From Bacillota bacterium (lineage in GTDB: Bacteria; Bacillota; Bacilli; Alicyclobacillales; SLC66), in assembly GCA_021821085.1 (NCBI GenBank), contig JAKACV010000027.1, positions 1 to 33,645 on the forward strand: a stretch of 33,645 bases of DNA. Reading direction: 5' to 3'. The notes under the pieces were generated by a model. That model made no database searches and was not told the DNA's origin. It saw only the letters and a list, made by a program, of their open reading frames with translations. Of this stretch, positions 8,754 to 16,957 are shown one piece after another. The position numbers were made by a program, and so were the translations under genes. The stretch's first letter is position 1. Every line of letters starts with the position of its first letter.

Positions 8754-9602
8754 TTAGATCTTTACGCATTGAAAGACAAATCCAACCATGCCGAGCCATC
8801 CGCCAAAGGCCATCATCAGCAGCGGATGAACGTCATTCAACGGTATGTCCCTCAACGTCAGTTGCATTAATAACATGGGCACAATCACAAACACGGATCG
8901 AAGCAACAGATGCCTGGCACTTGTGACAACACCAATAGCAGGTGCAAAATAGGCAGAGAGTGAGAAAGTAGCAACAAAGCGCAACATGTCTGTTGTGTCA
9001 AGACCAAAATGACTTATAGTGGAGATCAGTAATATGATCATCCACCAAAGCGGGCTTAAAATCCCAAAGTGGTGACGCGAACCAAGAATTCCTGGTCGAC
9101 GTATGGTCAATTCAAACAGCACCCACCCGAATACCCAGCCGGAAAACACATCAATAGGCCAATGTACACCGAGGTATAAGCGACTAAACCCGATCAACAC
9201 GGGAATCACAAGAAGCAAGCCCCACCAGGGATAGGCCCGTCTTCGCAAAAAAAACGCAAAATGAGCATAAACTGCCGTGGCCACTTCTGCATGTCCACTC
9301 GGAAAGGATGCACCTGCTGCGGAATCCTGATAGAGAGAGCGAATCGGAAATGCCGTTTCATAGGGTCGCTGAGTTAGAAATAACAATTTCAGGACATCCG
9401 CACTCACCATCGCAAGAAGAGCAAGAATCCCTGTTTCCAGCGCAAAATCAGTCCCCATGATGATAATCAGTGCTGTTACAAGGTACAAATAGGTTGTGTA
9501 GTTTCCAAGCCAAGATAAGGCGATCGTTAACCCATCCCATTTGTGACCTAGTTCAGTTTGTAATTCAATTAACAAATGCGCTTGAAACGCTTGCCATGAC
9601 AA
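8754..9602 (-). CDS. PAP2-family membrane phosphatase
   Basis: The 282-residue integral membrane protein carries the three phosphatase motifs of the PAP2 superfamily: K-x6-RP as KLLFLTQRP (residues 72-80), PSGH (101-104), and SR-x5-H-x3-D as SRLYLGVHWPID (140-151). Several hydrophobic helices surround them and more follow in the C-terminal third. Family members hydrolyse lipid phosphates such as undecaprenyl diphosphate or phosphatidic acid on the outer face of the membrane; the exact substrate cannot be read here. The start is TTG at 9602, seven bases after GAGGG. It is the first gene of the minus-strand run to tatC and is divergent from the methyltransferase gene. Confidence 0.9.
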   Translation of the reverse strand: MSWQAFQAHLLIELQTELGHKWDGLTIALSWLGNYTTYLYLVTALIIIMGTDFALETGILALLAMVSADVLKLLFLTQRPYETAFPIRSLYQDSAAGASFPSGHAEVATAVYAHFAFFLRRRAYPWWGLLLVIPVLIGFSRLYLGVHWPIDVFSGWVFGWVLFELTIRRPGILGSRHHFGILSPLWWMIILLISTISHFGLDTTDMLRFVATFSLSAYFAPAIGVVTSARHLLLRSVFVIVPMLLMQLTLRDIPLNDVHPLLMMAFGGWLGMVGFVFQCVKI

Positions 9603-9754
9603 AATGAATCCCTCACAGTCCGAGAGAAGTACACTCTGTATACTGATACGTTCTCTTGTCCTTATTTAGAAGATCCTCCTTTCGGAATTCAAAACAGGAA
9701 TTACAAGTTGTGATGTCGAACACAATAACAGTTAGAAGGTATAGGAGGGCGTGT

Positions 9755-11236
9755 GTGTTTCGATTTCCAGATTTTACAGATGCAATTCAAGATTTTTTAC
9801 AATGTGAACTGGCCATCAGCCCGTGGCTTGTCAGTCCTGAGATGACAGAACGGTTTGATGCAGACTTATTCCATCTAATCGACTACACTGCAAAAGATCT
9901 CGAACGCTTGTATTGGTCTCCCGAAGTCGCACAACAAATATTTGGAAACCATCCGTTTCCAGAGCGCATCGCACGAACGACCATTTATGAAACTATTGCA
10001 TCCACAGCCGTCCAATATGCGCTCTTGAAACGCGGAGAATTCTTCGTCGATGAAGGATTGCTTGATCTGGCTATTCACCAAACTGAGGCATTCATTGCTA
10101 CCCGAGGAATCGACGCGCTAGTTGGAATTTATTCAATTATCACAAGTTACGAAAACCACGAAGCATTGACCTATTACGGTCAAATTCCAGAACGGATCTT
10201 TAATAGTGGGGAATGGCATCGCCCTTGGGTTGATTATTCATTGAGTGATGAGCTCATGTTAGGAGCGGTTATCGGCTCGCTGCGGCTTGTCATTCGAGAT
10301 CGTCAACGAATGGTCGAACTTACAGATTGCGGACGACAATTTTTCGCTATAAATAAAGAAACATTGAAAAAAAGCGGCTATCTAGAGTACCGAAAAAACA
10401 TGCTGCAAATTGCTCATCTCAACCACATGGAAGACTTCGAAGAACTAGAATCCATTCTCATTCCACAAAGTTTTTCTGTGCGTCGGGAATTTCTCGATTG
10501 GATCAACATTGCCAAGGGTACTCATGTACTGGAGGTAGGTTGTGGATCAGGGACTTTTATTTTCTCGACTGGACTCGCCGAAAAAATAGGAGAGACTGGA
10601 CATATTACTGGAATTGATCCGGCCACTGGGATGCTTGCACACGCTGAACTGACACGGCGTTTGTATGGGATTGACTGGATCAGCTTTCAGCGAGCATCTG
10701 CAGAACAGATTCCCTTCCCAGATGGTTCCTTTGACGCAACCATTGGGGTAGGTTTTTTACAATTCTCTGATTTACAACAAGCCGTTAAGGAGATGGCGAG
10801 AGTAACAAAAATGGGTGGATTTATAGCCAGCCTACATGCACTGGAACCAAATGAACTTCCGGATTTTTATCGACAATGGTTTCAACCTATCATAGATCTT
10901 GAATTGACACTCGCTCCGCATGAAATAAAAGCGTTTCCCCAACATAACCAAGTATCAACCGTATTTTATGAATCAGGTCTGGAACCCGTCGATATCAAGC
11001 GTATAGTGATCCACCTAGACTTTAGCGATCCCGATAGAGCCACTGAGTTTTTCATTTATGGATTAGGGATTTTCCAAGAAATTCTCACGCACATTCCATG
11101 GCAAGCACGCCTTGACCTTGTAGCTCAACTGAAACGAAACGGAGAGACAGTAAAGGCGCACCATGGCACAGCCTCACTTCGATTCCCTATCACAATCCAA
11201 ATGGTAAAAAGTATAAAACGGGCCCGGAATTCGTGA
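9755..11236 (+). CDS. Two-part class I SAM-dependent methyltransferase
   Basis: From the GTG at 9755 the protein has 493 residues. A Rossmann methyltransferase domain runs from about residue 245 to 370, with motif I LEVGCGSGTF (from residue 259), GITGIDPA-type motif II (HITGIDPATGML), FQRASAEQIPFPDGSFDATIG and the post-motif MARVTKMGGF, as in Methyltransf_11/25 proteins. The first 240 residues are mainly helical and I recognise no family; LMLGAVIGSLRLVIRDRQRMVELTDCGRQFF looks like a winged-helix segment, recalling methyltransferases with an N-terminal dimerisation helix-turn-helix. The final 120 residues are also unassigned. I chose GTG because AGGAGG (9743-9748) stands six bases before it; earlier in-frame ATGs at 9656 and 9713 have no good site. 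The gene stands alone. The substrate is unknown. Confidence 0.8.
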   Translation: MFRFPDFTDAIQDFLQCELAISPWLVSPEMTERFDADLFHLIDYTAKDLERLYWSPEVAQQIFGNHPFPERIARTTIYETIASTAVQYALLKRGEFFVDEGLLDLAIHQTEAFIATRGIDALVGIYSIITSYENHEALTYYGQIPERIFNSGEWHRPWVDYSLSDELMLGAVIGSLRLVIRDRQRMVELTDCGRQFFAINKETLKKSGYLEYRKNMLQIAHLNHMEDFEELESILIPQSFSVRREFLDWINIAKGTHVLEVGCGSGTFIFSTGLAEKIGETGHITGIDPATGMLAHAELTRRLYGIDWISFQRASAEQIPFPDGSFDATIGVGFLQFSDLQQAVKEMARVTKMGGFIASLHALEPNELPDFYRQWFQPIIDLELTLAPHEIKAFPQHNQVSTVFYESGLEPVDIKRIVIHLDFSDPDRATEFFIYGLGIFQEILTHIPWQARLDLVAQLKRNGETVKAHHGTASLRFPITIQMVKSIKRARNS

Positions 11237-11247
11237 ATCACACTTGT

Positions 11248-11306
11248 TTTTCCACAGCTATACCGCACTTATCCACAAATGTTATCCACAGAGTTATGGA
11301 TAAGTG
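11248..11306. promoter_or_regulatory. Cluster of DnaA-box sequences
   Basis: Two exact TTATCCACA boxes lie at 11269-11277 and 11282-11290, with one-mismatch copies TTTTCCACA at 11248-11256 and, on the other strand, TTATCCATA at 11295-11303. CACTTATCCA (11266-11275) and TGGATAAGTG (11297-11306) also form a 10-bp inverted repeat. The cluster fills the gap between the methyltransferase and the convergent tsaD. There is no dnaA or dnaN gene nearby, so this is not the usual replication origin; a DnaA-binding regulatory or titration site is the likely reading. Confidence 0.6.
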
Positions 11307-11334
11307 TCTTGCCTCACATGGAGTCCTAAACACT

Positions 11335-12402
11335 TCACCATTGTTCTATTGAGCATTCAGCTTGCCCTGTCAAAGTGAGATCGGCAAATTTGCGCTGTTT
11401 ATACCGCACATAGGCAGCAGCGCCAATCATCGCCGCATTGTCTGTACATAACCACACATCTGGAACCGCAAGTCGCACATGCAATTCGTCGCACAGTTGC
11501 TTAGCTTCCTCTCGCAATGCAGCATTAGCTGCAACCCCTCCTGCTACAACAAGCGTTTGTAAGCCCGTCTGCTGCAAAGCTGTTTTTGCCTTTGCCATCA
11601 ATACTGAGATCACAGCATGTTGAAAGCTCGCGGCAATGTCCGCCTTACGAACTGTCTGTTCCGCTCGTTTTGCCCGATCTAGATGTAGAAGAACTGCAGA
11701 CTTCAGCCCACTAAAACTAAAATCTAATGAGTCATCCCCTAGCTTTGCTTGTGGAAAAGTCACATAATGCGGGTCGCCTTGATTCGCCAGCCGCTCGATA
11801 AGCGGTCCTCCCGGATATCCTAAGTCCAGTGCCCGTGCAATCTTATCAAATGCTTCACCAGCGGCGTCATCACGCGTTTTACCTAAACGGCCAATCTTTC
11901 CCTCCACACTCACATGAAGCAACTCGGTATGTCCACCTGATACAATTAGCGCTAAAAAGGGTGGTTCGACACCATCTGAAAGTGCCGCAGCATACAGATG
12001 TCCCGCTAAGTGGTGTACACCAATTAATGGCAATCCAGCCACCTGCGCCAGTGTTTTTGCAGCTGTTACACCGACAAATAATGCACCAATTAATCCTGGA
12101 CATGAAGTTACAGCGATCGCTTGAATCTCTTCAAGTGAACGGTTAGCTTTAACTAATGCCTCATCGATCACAACGCTGATCTGCTCTACGTGAGCACGCG
12201 ATGCAACTTCCGGCACAACACCCCCAAACCGCGCATGGGAGGTCATTTGCGAAGCTACCACTGAACTAACGATCACTCGCCCATCGCGAATCACTGCAGC
12301 AGCCGTTTCATCGCAACTTGATTCTATCGCTAAAATATACGTTGGACCGCCACTCCGTATATCTTCTTCGTAGTGCTGCTGCATGCGCTCATTCCACCGC
12401 AT
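11335..12402 (-). CDS. tsaD: tRNA threonylcarbamoyladenosine synthase subunit TsaD
   Basis: TsaD (Kae1/Gcp family) transfers threonylcarbamoyl to A37 of ANN-decoding tRNAs, working with TsaB and TsaE. The 355-residue protein shows the ASKHA-fold features ILAIESSCDETAAAV, the metal-binding histidines in PEVASRAHVEQI and GVHHLAGHLYAA, the LIVSGGHTEL phosphate loop, DDAAGEAFDKIARALDLGYPGG, the FSFSGLKSAV block and VAGGVAANAALR. The ATG at 12402 follows TAGGAGAG and overlaps the end of rimI by 14 bases. It is the last gene of the thiL-tsaEB-rimI-tsaD operon. No clear U-tract terminator follows; the DnaA-box region does. Confidence 0.98.
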   Translation of the reverse strand: MRWNERMQQHYEEDIRSGGPTYILAIESSCDETAAAVIRDGRVIVSSVVASQMTSHARFGGVVPEVASRAHVEQISVVIDEALVKANRSLEEIQAIAVTSCPGLIGALFVGVTAAKTLAQVAGLPLIGVHHLAGHLYAAALSDGVEPPFLALIVSGGHTELLHVSVEGKIGRLGKTRDDAAGEAFDKIARALDLGYPGGPLIERLANQGDPHYVTFPQAKLGDDSLDFSFSGLKSAVLLHLDRAKRAEQTVRKADIAASFQHAVISVLMAKAKTALQQTGLQTLVVAGGVAANAALREEAKQLCDELHVRLAVPDVWLCTDNAAMIGAAAYVRYKQRKFADLTLTGQAECSIEQW

Positions 12403-12874
12403 CTGCCATCTCTCCTAAGGCAGGGAGATTGACCCACATAATTAAGGCATCTTCCCGATTATCTGTATAATATCCTTTGCGAATTCCACCATCCTGAAAG
12501 CCAAGTTTACGATACAAGCCTTTCGCAGGCGTATTTGTCACACGCACTTCAAGCGTCATTTTGCGCGCTCCCTTGGCAATCGCCTCGGCCATCAAACGAC
12601 GCAGTAAACGCTCACCGAGCTTGTGCCCGCGATAAGTAGGATAGACCGCGACATTTGTCACATGCGCCTCATCAATAATAACCCACATACCACCATAACC
12701 AATTAGTTCTTCACCTAATACCATCACAACATAATGAGCAAAATGATTCTCAGTCAATTCACCTAAAAATGCATTGCGTGACCAAGGCGCCGTAAATGAG
12801 GCTTTTTCAATACGCATCACATGATCAACATCGCGTACCGTCATACGACGAAATGACACTTCAATCGGATTCAT
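12389..12874 (-). CDS. rimI: Ribosomal-protein-alanine N-acetyltransferase RimI
   Basis: RimI is a GNAT-family enzyme that acetylates the N-terminal alanine of ribosomal protein S18 in the best-studied cases. The 161-residue protein carries FRRMTVRDVDHVMRIEKASFTAPWSRNAF, the acetyl-CoA loop VYPTYRGHKLGERLLRRLM (R/Q-x2-G-x-G/A type), LEVRVTNTPAKGLYRKLGF and GIRKGYYTDNREDALIMW, all typical of RimI. The ATG at 12874 is preceded by GAGGGAG and lies within the last 14 bases of tsaB, whereas the longer frame to 12967 would overlap tsaB by about 100 bases. Its position between tsaB and tsaD is a common Bacillota arrangement. Confidence 0.95.
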   Translation of the reverse strand: MNPIEVSFRRMTVRDVDHVMRIEKASFTAPWSRNAFLGELTENHFAHYVVMVLGEELIGYGGMWVIIDEAHVTNVAVYPTYRGHKLGERLLRRLMAEAIAKGARKMTLEVRVTNTPAKGLYRKLGFQDGGIRKGYYTDNREDALIMWVNLPALGEMADAVE

Positions 12875-13622
12875 TACTTGAACTCCCTCGCCTTTTTTCG
12901 AGCCAGCGCGCTTCTGCCTCTGCCAATTGAAGATAGCGAGGTACCAAGACATGTGCCTCTTTGCCATGATCGCTCACCTCAAGACTTCGCATTTTCTTAT
13001 GTAATTCAAGATACCCCAATGACAACAGGTTTTCTGCGTATACTGATGCTGTTGCATCATATACAATTACAGGGTTACAGCTAAAAGCAGATGCATATTC
13101 TTGTGCAGCAACTCCCGCAACATCCCCCAGCAAATAAACAGCTTCACCCGTTTGAACTTCATGAGCTAATAACCCCATAAATGAAGCAATATCCCGTTTC
13201 TCCTCAGACAGCACTTCGACAAATGCACCATATTGTACACGATATGCCACCGTATAGGCAGAGTGACGTCTCGCATCCCACAACACAGCAACAAGCCCGT
13301 ATTGTAAACGAAGTGCGTATGCGGCGGAAGCCAATGACGACTGACCCACTACGGCAATCCCGCGTGCAATAGCTAACACCTTGGCGACAGTGACCCCAAT
13401 GCGAATTCCCGTATAAGAACCAGGTCCCATGCCGACAATGATGCCTTTTATATCACGCAAATCAAAACCAACCGTTGCAAGCATCTCATCTATCAGCGGA
13501 TTTACATAAGTCGCATGCATTTTAGGGATGCGCGAAGACCACGCCGCAAGTACATGACCATCATCATCGCCGACCGCCAAAGCAAGTGTCGACGTCGCTG
13601 TATCGATTGCTAGTAAGGCCAT
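12861..13622 (-). CDS. tsaB: tRNA threonylcarbamoyladenosine synthase subunit TsaB
   Basis: TsaB is the catalytically inactive TsaD paralogue that holds the t6A complex together. The 253-residue protein starts MALLAIDTATSTLALAVGDDD and has the HATYVNPLIDEML helix and the highly conserved GIIVGMGPGSYTGIRIGVTVAKVLA segment. The remaining C-terminal part is weakly conserved, as usual. The ATG at 13622 overlaps the last 13 bases of tsaE; the ribosome binding site there is weak (GAGAGAGTGGATGAG), consistent with translational coupling. Confidence 0.95.
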   Translation of the reverse strand: MALLAIDTATSTLALAVGDDDGHVLAAWSSRIPKMHATYVNPLIDEMLATVGFDLRDIKGIIVGMGPGSYTGIRIGVTVAKVLAIARGIAVVGQSSLASAAYALRLQYGLVAVLWDARRHSAYTVAYRVQYGAFVEVLSEEKRDIASFMGLLAHEVQTGEAVYLLGDVAGVAAQEYASAFSCNPVIVYDATASVYAENLLSLGYLELHKKMRSLEVSDHGKEAHVLVPRYLQLAEAEARWLEKRRGSSSNESD

Positions 13623-14104
13623 TCACTCATCCACTCTCTCAATACGTTTACATTGTCAATACCTTGTGCAGAAAGTGTGATCTTTCGGGCATCGAGAAAT
13701 TCCTCTTCACTCGTGGGATCAAGAAAATGCACATCCAAACGCTCTGCGGGTAATGCATCTTCGAGCAACTCGGCCCATTCGATTGCACAAACACCCTCTC
13801 CAAATACGTACTCATCAAAAAGATCCACATCTCGTATAGCATGTTCCCCAAGCCTGTAAAGATCGATATGATAAAGTGGAATACGTCCATCCATATACTC
13901 AGACACGAGAGTAAATGTCGGACTATGCGTAACCTCTTTGACACCAAGACCACAAGCAAGTCCGGAGACAAAGACGGTCTTGCCCGCCCCCAGTCGTCCC
14001 CGCAAGGTAATCAGCGTACTTTTTGGAACAATACGCCCACACAATTCGCCAAGGCGCCTCGTCGCATCCACATGTGCAACCGAAAGTGTCAACCCGTATT
14101 GCAT
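13610..14104 (-). CDS. tsaE: tRNA threonylcarbamoyladenosine biosynthesis ATPase TsaE
   Basis: TsaE is the small P-loop ATPase that resets the TsaB-TsaD complex. The protein has 164 residues from the ATG at 14104. It contains a Walker A motif, GRLGAGKT (residues 36-43), then VTHSPTFTLVSEY, PLYHIDLYRL and CAIEWAELL, in the family order. The C-terminal 30 residues are poorly conserved. GGAGGGAGAAAGG stands directly before 14104, which I therefore prefer over a GTG at 14122 or ATG at 14119 that overlap the thiL stop codon. Confidence 0.95.
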   Translation of the reverse strand: MQYGLTLSVAHVDATRRLGELCGRIVPKSTLITLRGRLGAGKTVFVSGLACGLGVKEVTHSPTFTLVSEYMDGRIPLYHIDLYRLGEHAIRDVDLFDEYVFGEGVCAIEWAELLEDALPAERLDVHFLDPTSEEEFLDARKITLSAQGIDNVNVLREWMSEWPY

Positions 14105-14118
14105 CCTTTCTCCCTCCA

Positions 14119-15144
14119 TCACGCATGCTCATCTCGCACAACAAAGTGATCGTACCCTTTTTTCTTTATCTCTTTAAGTCCAGAATTTGTCTGCAAATAT
14201 ACTCCTGACTCCCCACGTTTTACTTGACCAATCAGACTGATGCGTACACCGTATGCTTGCATGAGCGGCAAAAAAATCCCCGCTGAGGTTCGGTCGATCG
14301 TCCCAACTAATTGGTAGTCTTCCCCACCATACAGAGCAAAATCTAACGCATCAACACCAGCCAGTCGGGCATAATGACGTACAGATGGAAGTGTGGGGAT
14401 ACGGTCTGCTTCAATCATCAATCGAACGCCACTCGCCGAAGCGATCTCATGCAATTCTGAACTGAGTCCATCACTCACATCATTAAGAGAAGTACATCCC
14501 GCATTTTGCGCAAAAATCCGTCCTGCCATAAGTTGAGGAACGGGCCGTATATGTTTTTGTTGCAGAATCCAGACGTCATTTTCACTTAAGAGCAAACTAC
14601 TCGCTTGATTTCTCAAGTGCAAATAAGCAGCAGATCCACCAACATCCCCTGTGACAAAAACTAGATCTCCGACTTTTGCCCCGCTGCGAAGCAAAGGATG
14701 CTCTCCGAGCAATTCTCCGGTTACCGATACGGTCACGACAAGTGGACCCGAAGTACTTACCACATCACCGCCAACTACAGCTACATCATACTGCCTACAC
14801 GCATCAGCAAGCCCTTCATAAATCGCTTCCAAACGCTCCACCTGTTCTGAAAATGGCAGAGCAAGCGCTACCATCGCATGAAGCGGTTGTCCACCCATCG
14901 CTGCTACATCACTTAAAGACGCCACTAAACTCTTATACCCTACAGACACCATATCGATCAGATCATCGCGAAAATGAACACCCTCTACTAGCGCGTCTGT
15001 TGTCATAACAACAGGGCGGTCGTAGCGTACGACCGCCGCATCATCTCCAATATTCACAATCGAGCGAGCATCCACCCGATCCACAATCGCACGCAAACGT
15101 TCAATCAGTCCAAATTCGCCAAGTTCGCGAACTAACAAACCCAT
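14119..15144 (-). CDS. thiL: Thiamine-monophosphate kinase
   Basis: ThiL phosphorylates thiamine monophosphate to the diphosphate coenzyme. The 341-residue protein has the PurM-like fold signatures: LVRELGEFGLIERL, VNIGDDAAVVRY, MTTDALVEGVHF, VGYKSLVASLSDVAAMGGQP, VVGGDVVSTSGPLVVTVSVTGE and the C-terminal LYGGEDYQLVGT. I chose the ATG at 15144. An in-frame TTG at 15201 lies upstream of the predicted -10 box of the promoter and lacks a ribosome binding site. It is the first gene of the operon with tsaE, tsaB, rimI and tsaD, a neighbourhood often seen in Bacillota. Confidence 0.95.
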   Translation of the reverse strand: MGLLVRELGEFGLIERLRAIVDRVDARSIVNIGDDAAVVRYDRPVVMTTDALVEGVHFRDDLIDMVSVGYKSLVASLSDVAAMGGQPLHAMVALALPFSEQVERLEAIYEGLADACRQYDVAVVGGDVVSTSGPLVVTVSVTGELLGEHPLLRSGAKVGDLVFVTGDVGGSAAYLHLRNQASSLLLSENDVWILQQKHIRPVPQLMAGRIFAQNAGCTSLNDVSDGLSSELHEIASASGVRLMIEADRIPTLPSVRHYARLAGVDALDFALYGGEDYQLVGTIDRTSAGIFLPLMQAYGVRISLIGQVKRGESGVYLQTNSGLKEIKKKGYDHFVVRDEHA

Positions 15145-15171
15145 CCCCGCTCTCAAAAACTCTTGTACTGT

Positions 15172-15201
15172 ATTATAACCACAGTGAGTGGGCGGGGGCA
15201 A
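15172..15201 (-). promoter_or_regulatory. Promoter of the thiL-tsaEB-rimI-tsaD operon
   Basis: On the minus strand TTGCCC (15196-15201) and a perfect TATAAT (15172-15177) are separated by 18 bases. The start site would fall about 20 bases before the thiL ATG, supporting that start codon. Confidence 0.5.
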
Positions 15202-15207
15202 TAATGA

Positions 15208-16413
15208 TTAGACACCAACTTGATTACGTGCGATCAGCAAAATGCGTAAAGGTAGTTTCAGCATATTCGTATGAGGTACTCCAACGATGTCAAAGATTAC
15301 GTTCGATGAATGACCAGGTAAGATTTCTGAGGACTTTTCCCCATTTAATGTGATATCGTCAAAATACTTGTACGTCCCATGTCCAAGCAATTGCGCGCCT
15401 GCATGGCGATTAAAAAAGAGCATCGCAAGACTTGTCTTTGGGTCCCAAACTTTCGATCCTTTATTTGTAACCGTCGCAGAAATGCGCAAGAATTGTACCT
15501 GTGCGCCCCCTTGACCTATCACCGTTTCATGAATATGCGATACCGAAATGGGCAAAGTCCCCATGGTTAAAGAGGGAAATGCGGCATTTGGCTGGCGTAA
15601 AAACCAAACAAGATGGATATATCGATTGTTCAGATTTGTAAACACTGGCGTGGGGTTAGGCGTAAAACTCCAGTTCACCGATTGATGAGGTGGAATCACC
15701 TGTTGTGGTCCATTGACAAAGTACTCCCAATCGCTCGCTTGCACTGGTGACAAACCACCATTCCGTCCCAAAAAGAACAACATCCCCTGCAAATCTTTTC
15801 CTGCGATCGGCGAATTACTGCTGTTATATAATTGAATGTGAAAAGTGATCAATTGTTGCGATAATGGAACCAATGGATGTATTGCTGGCTTTCCAGTTGG
15901 AACCGTTTGCGCGGAAAAATGGGCGGTATTATTCGCCGTATCTCCCTGGGCTCCAGACGCTGTACTTACAGTCACATGAATATTCACCGATGAAATTGGA
16001 GCAAGTGTTGCCGCAAGTGAAGTTATCGACGTCCGTGAGACCAGCTGTGACGCCGCGCTGCTTCTCACACTCGCTACACTATGACTTGCCGATTGTAAAT
16101 TTCGTCCGTTTCCCGGATTTGATACACCCAGTGTGATAAGTCCGATGAGCATCACAGCAAAACCTGTGCCAAGCCATGCGATGCGTCGACGTCCTTTAGT
16201 GAACACTTCCCACTTTGTTGCGGATACCTTTTTCAGCGCTACGCTATGCTCTATTTGAGTCTCTAGCTGTGCCTCACTGCCTTTACGCGCTGCAAGTTGG
16301 TCCAGCACATGTTCTTCGAAATTTTTACTGAGCAACATTGAATCCAACTGACCGTGCAAGGTATCGCGCAACGTCTTGTCAAATTCTTCATCGTCCAGAC
16401 GACTCACGGTCAA
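15208..16413 (-). CDS. Single-pass membrane protein, probable anti-sigma factor
   Basis: The 401-residue protein has a charged cytoplasmic N-terminus of about 78 residues, one membrane helix (WLGTGFAVMLIGLITLGV, about residues 80-97), a Ser/Ala/Thr-rich linker to about residue 175, and two beta-rich outer domains. Those two domains look like copies of each other: LQGMLFFLGRNGG with VIPPHQSVNWSF in the first, LAMLFFNRHAGAQ with EILPGHSSNVIF in the second. Its gene overlaps the end of the ECF sigma gene, and this gene pair plus topology is the classical sigma/anti-sigma layout. No zinc-binding H-x3-C-x2-C motif is present. The start is TTG at 16413 with GGGAGG six bases upstream; a GTG at 16407 is also possible. 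I recognise no named family, so anti-sigma is inferred from context. Confidence 0.65.
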   Translation of the reverse strand: MTVSRLDDEEFDKTLRDTLHGQLDSMLLSKNFEEHVLDQLAARKGSEAQLETQIEHSVALKKVSATKWEVFTKGRRRIAWLGTGFAVMLIGLITLGVSNPGNGRNLQSASHSVASVRSSAASQLVSRTSITSLAATLAPISSVNIHVTVSTASGAQGDTANNTAHFSAQTVPTGKPAIHPLVPLSQQLITFHIQLYNSSNSPIAGKDLQGMLFFLGRNGGLSPVQASDWEYFVNGPQQVIPPHQSVNWSFTPNPTPVFTNLNNRYIHLVWFLRQPNAAFPSLTMGTLPISVSHIHETVIGQGGAQVQFLRISATVTNKGSKVWDPKTSLAMLFFNRHAGAQLLGHGTYKYFDDITLNGEKSSEILPGHSSNVIFDIVGVPHTNMLKLPLRILLIARNQVGV

Positions 16414-16927
16414 CTGATCCCTCCCATGTCTTGCGCAACATTTCGCGACCGCGATAAAGGCGCGTCTTTACCGCAGACAAGCTGAGCCCGAGCAAATTTG
16501 TAATCTCATCCATCGACAAATCCTTCCCATAGTGCAACCAAACTACTTCACGATACGTGATGGGCAGTTTGGAGACAGCTTCCCATAATTCTTGACTTTC
16601 CAATTGTTGCAACACGTGACCTTCAACTGTTCCGTCTGCCGCCGCATGTGGAACATCATTAAATTCCTCCGGACGTCGCGCCTTTTTACGCAAGAAATCT
16701 TTTGCTGTATTGATCGCGATACGCAGAATCCACGTTCGATAACTACTGTCTTGACGAAATGTGTGCAGATGATCGTATACTTTGATAAACACTTCCTGAC
16801 TGATATCTTCCGCTTGGTGACGATCATGCACATACCCATACACTACATGCAAGACATCAGACCCGTACATTTGCATTAAATCGCGCAAGAGAAGCACGCG
16901 CTGTTCATCGCTTTGTCCCGGCGTCAA
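16388..16927 (-). CDS. ECF-type RNA polymerase sigma factor
   Basis: From the TTG at 16927 the protein has 179 residues, the usual ECF size. Sigma region 2 is clear (VVYGYVHDRHQAEDISQEVF, then RTWILRIAINTAKDFLRKK) and region 4 follows (AVSKLPITYREVVWLHYGKDLSM, EITNLLGLSLSAVKTRLYRGREMLRK) with a typical helix-turn-helix. The frame stays open to 17224, but the ATGs there (17056, 17050) have no ribosome binding site. TTG at 16927 has GAGGTGG five bases before it and lies 25-30 bases after a candidate ECF promoter. It overlaps the probable anti-sigma gene by 26 bases. Its regulon cannot be read from the window. Confidence 0.88.
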   Translation of the reverse strand: MTPGQSDEQRVLLLRDLMQMYGSDVLHVVYGYVHDRHQAEDISQEVFIKVYDHLHTFRQDSSYRTWILRIAINTAKDFLRKKARRPEEFNDVPHAAADGTVEGHVLQQLESQELWEAVSKLPITYREVVWLHYGKDLSMDEITNLLGLSLSAVKTRLYRGREMLRKTWEGSVDRESSGR

Positions 16928-16957
16928 TACTTCCACCTCATTGCGATCTATAATAAA

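Noticed and set aside
11266-11306. The dyad after the methyltransferase gene as a terminator
   Set aside because: No U-run follows on either strand and the loop is 21 bases; the exact DnaA boxes explain the sequence better.
11248-11306. Chromosomal replication origin
   Set aside because: No dnaA/dnaN neighbours and no AT-rich unwinding element; only the DnaA boxes are present.
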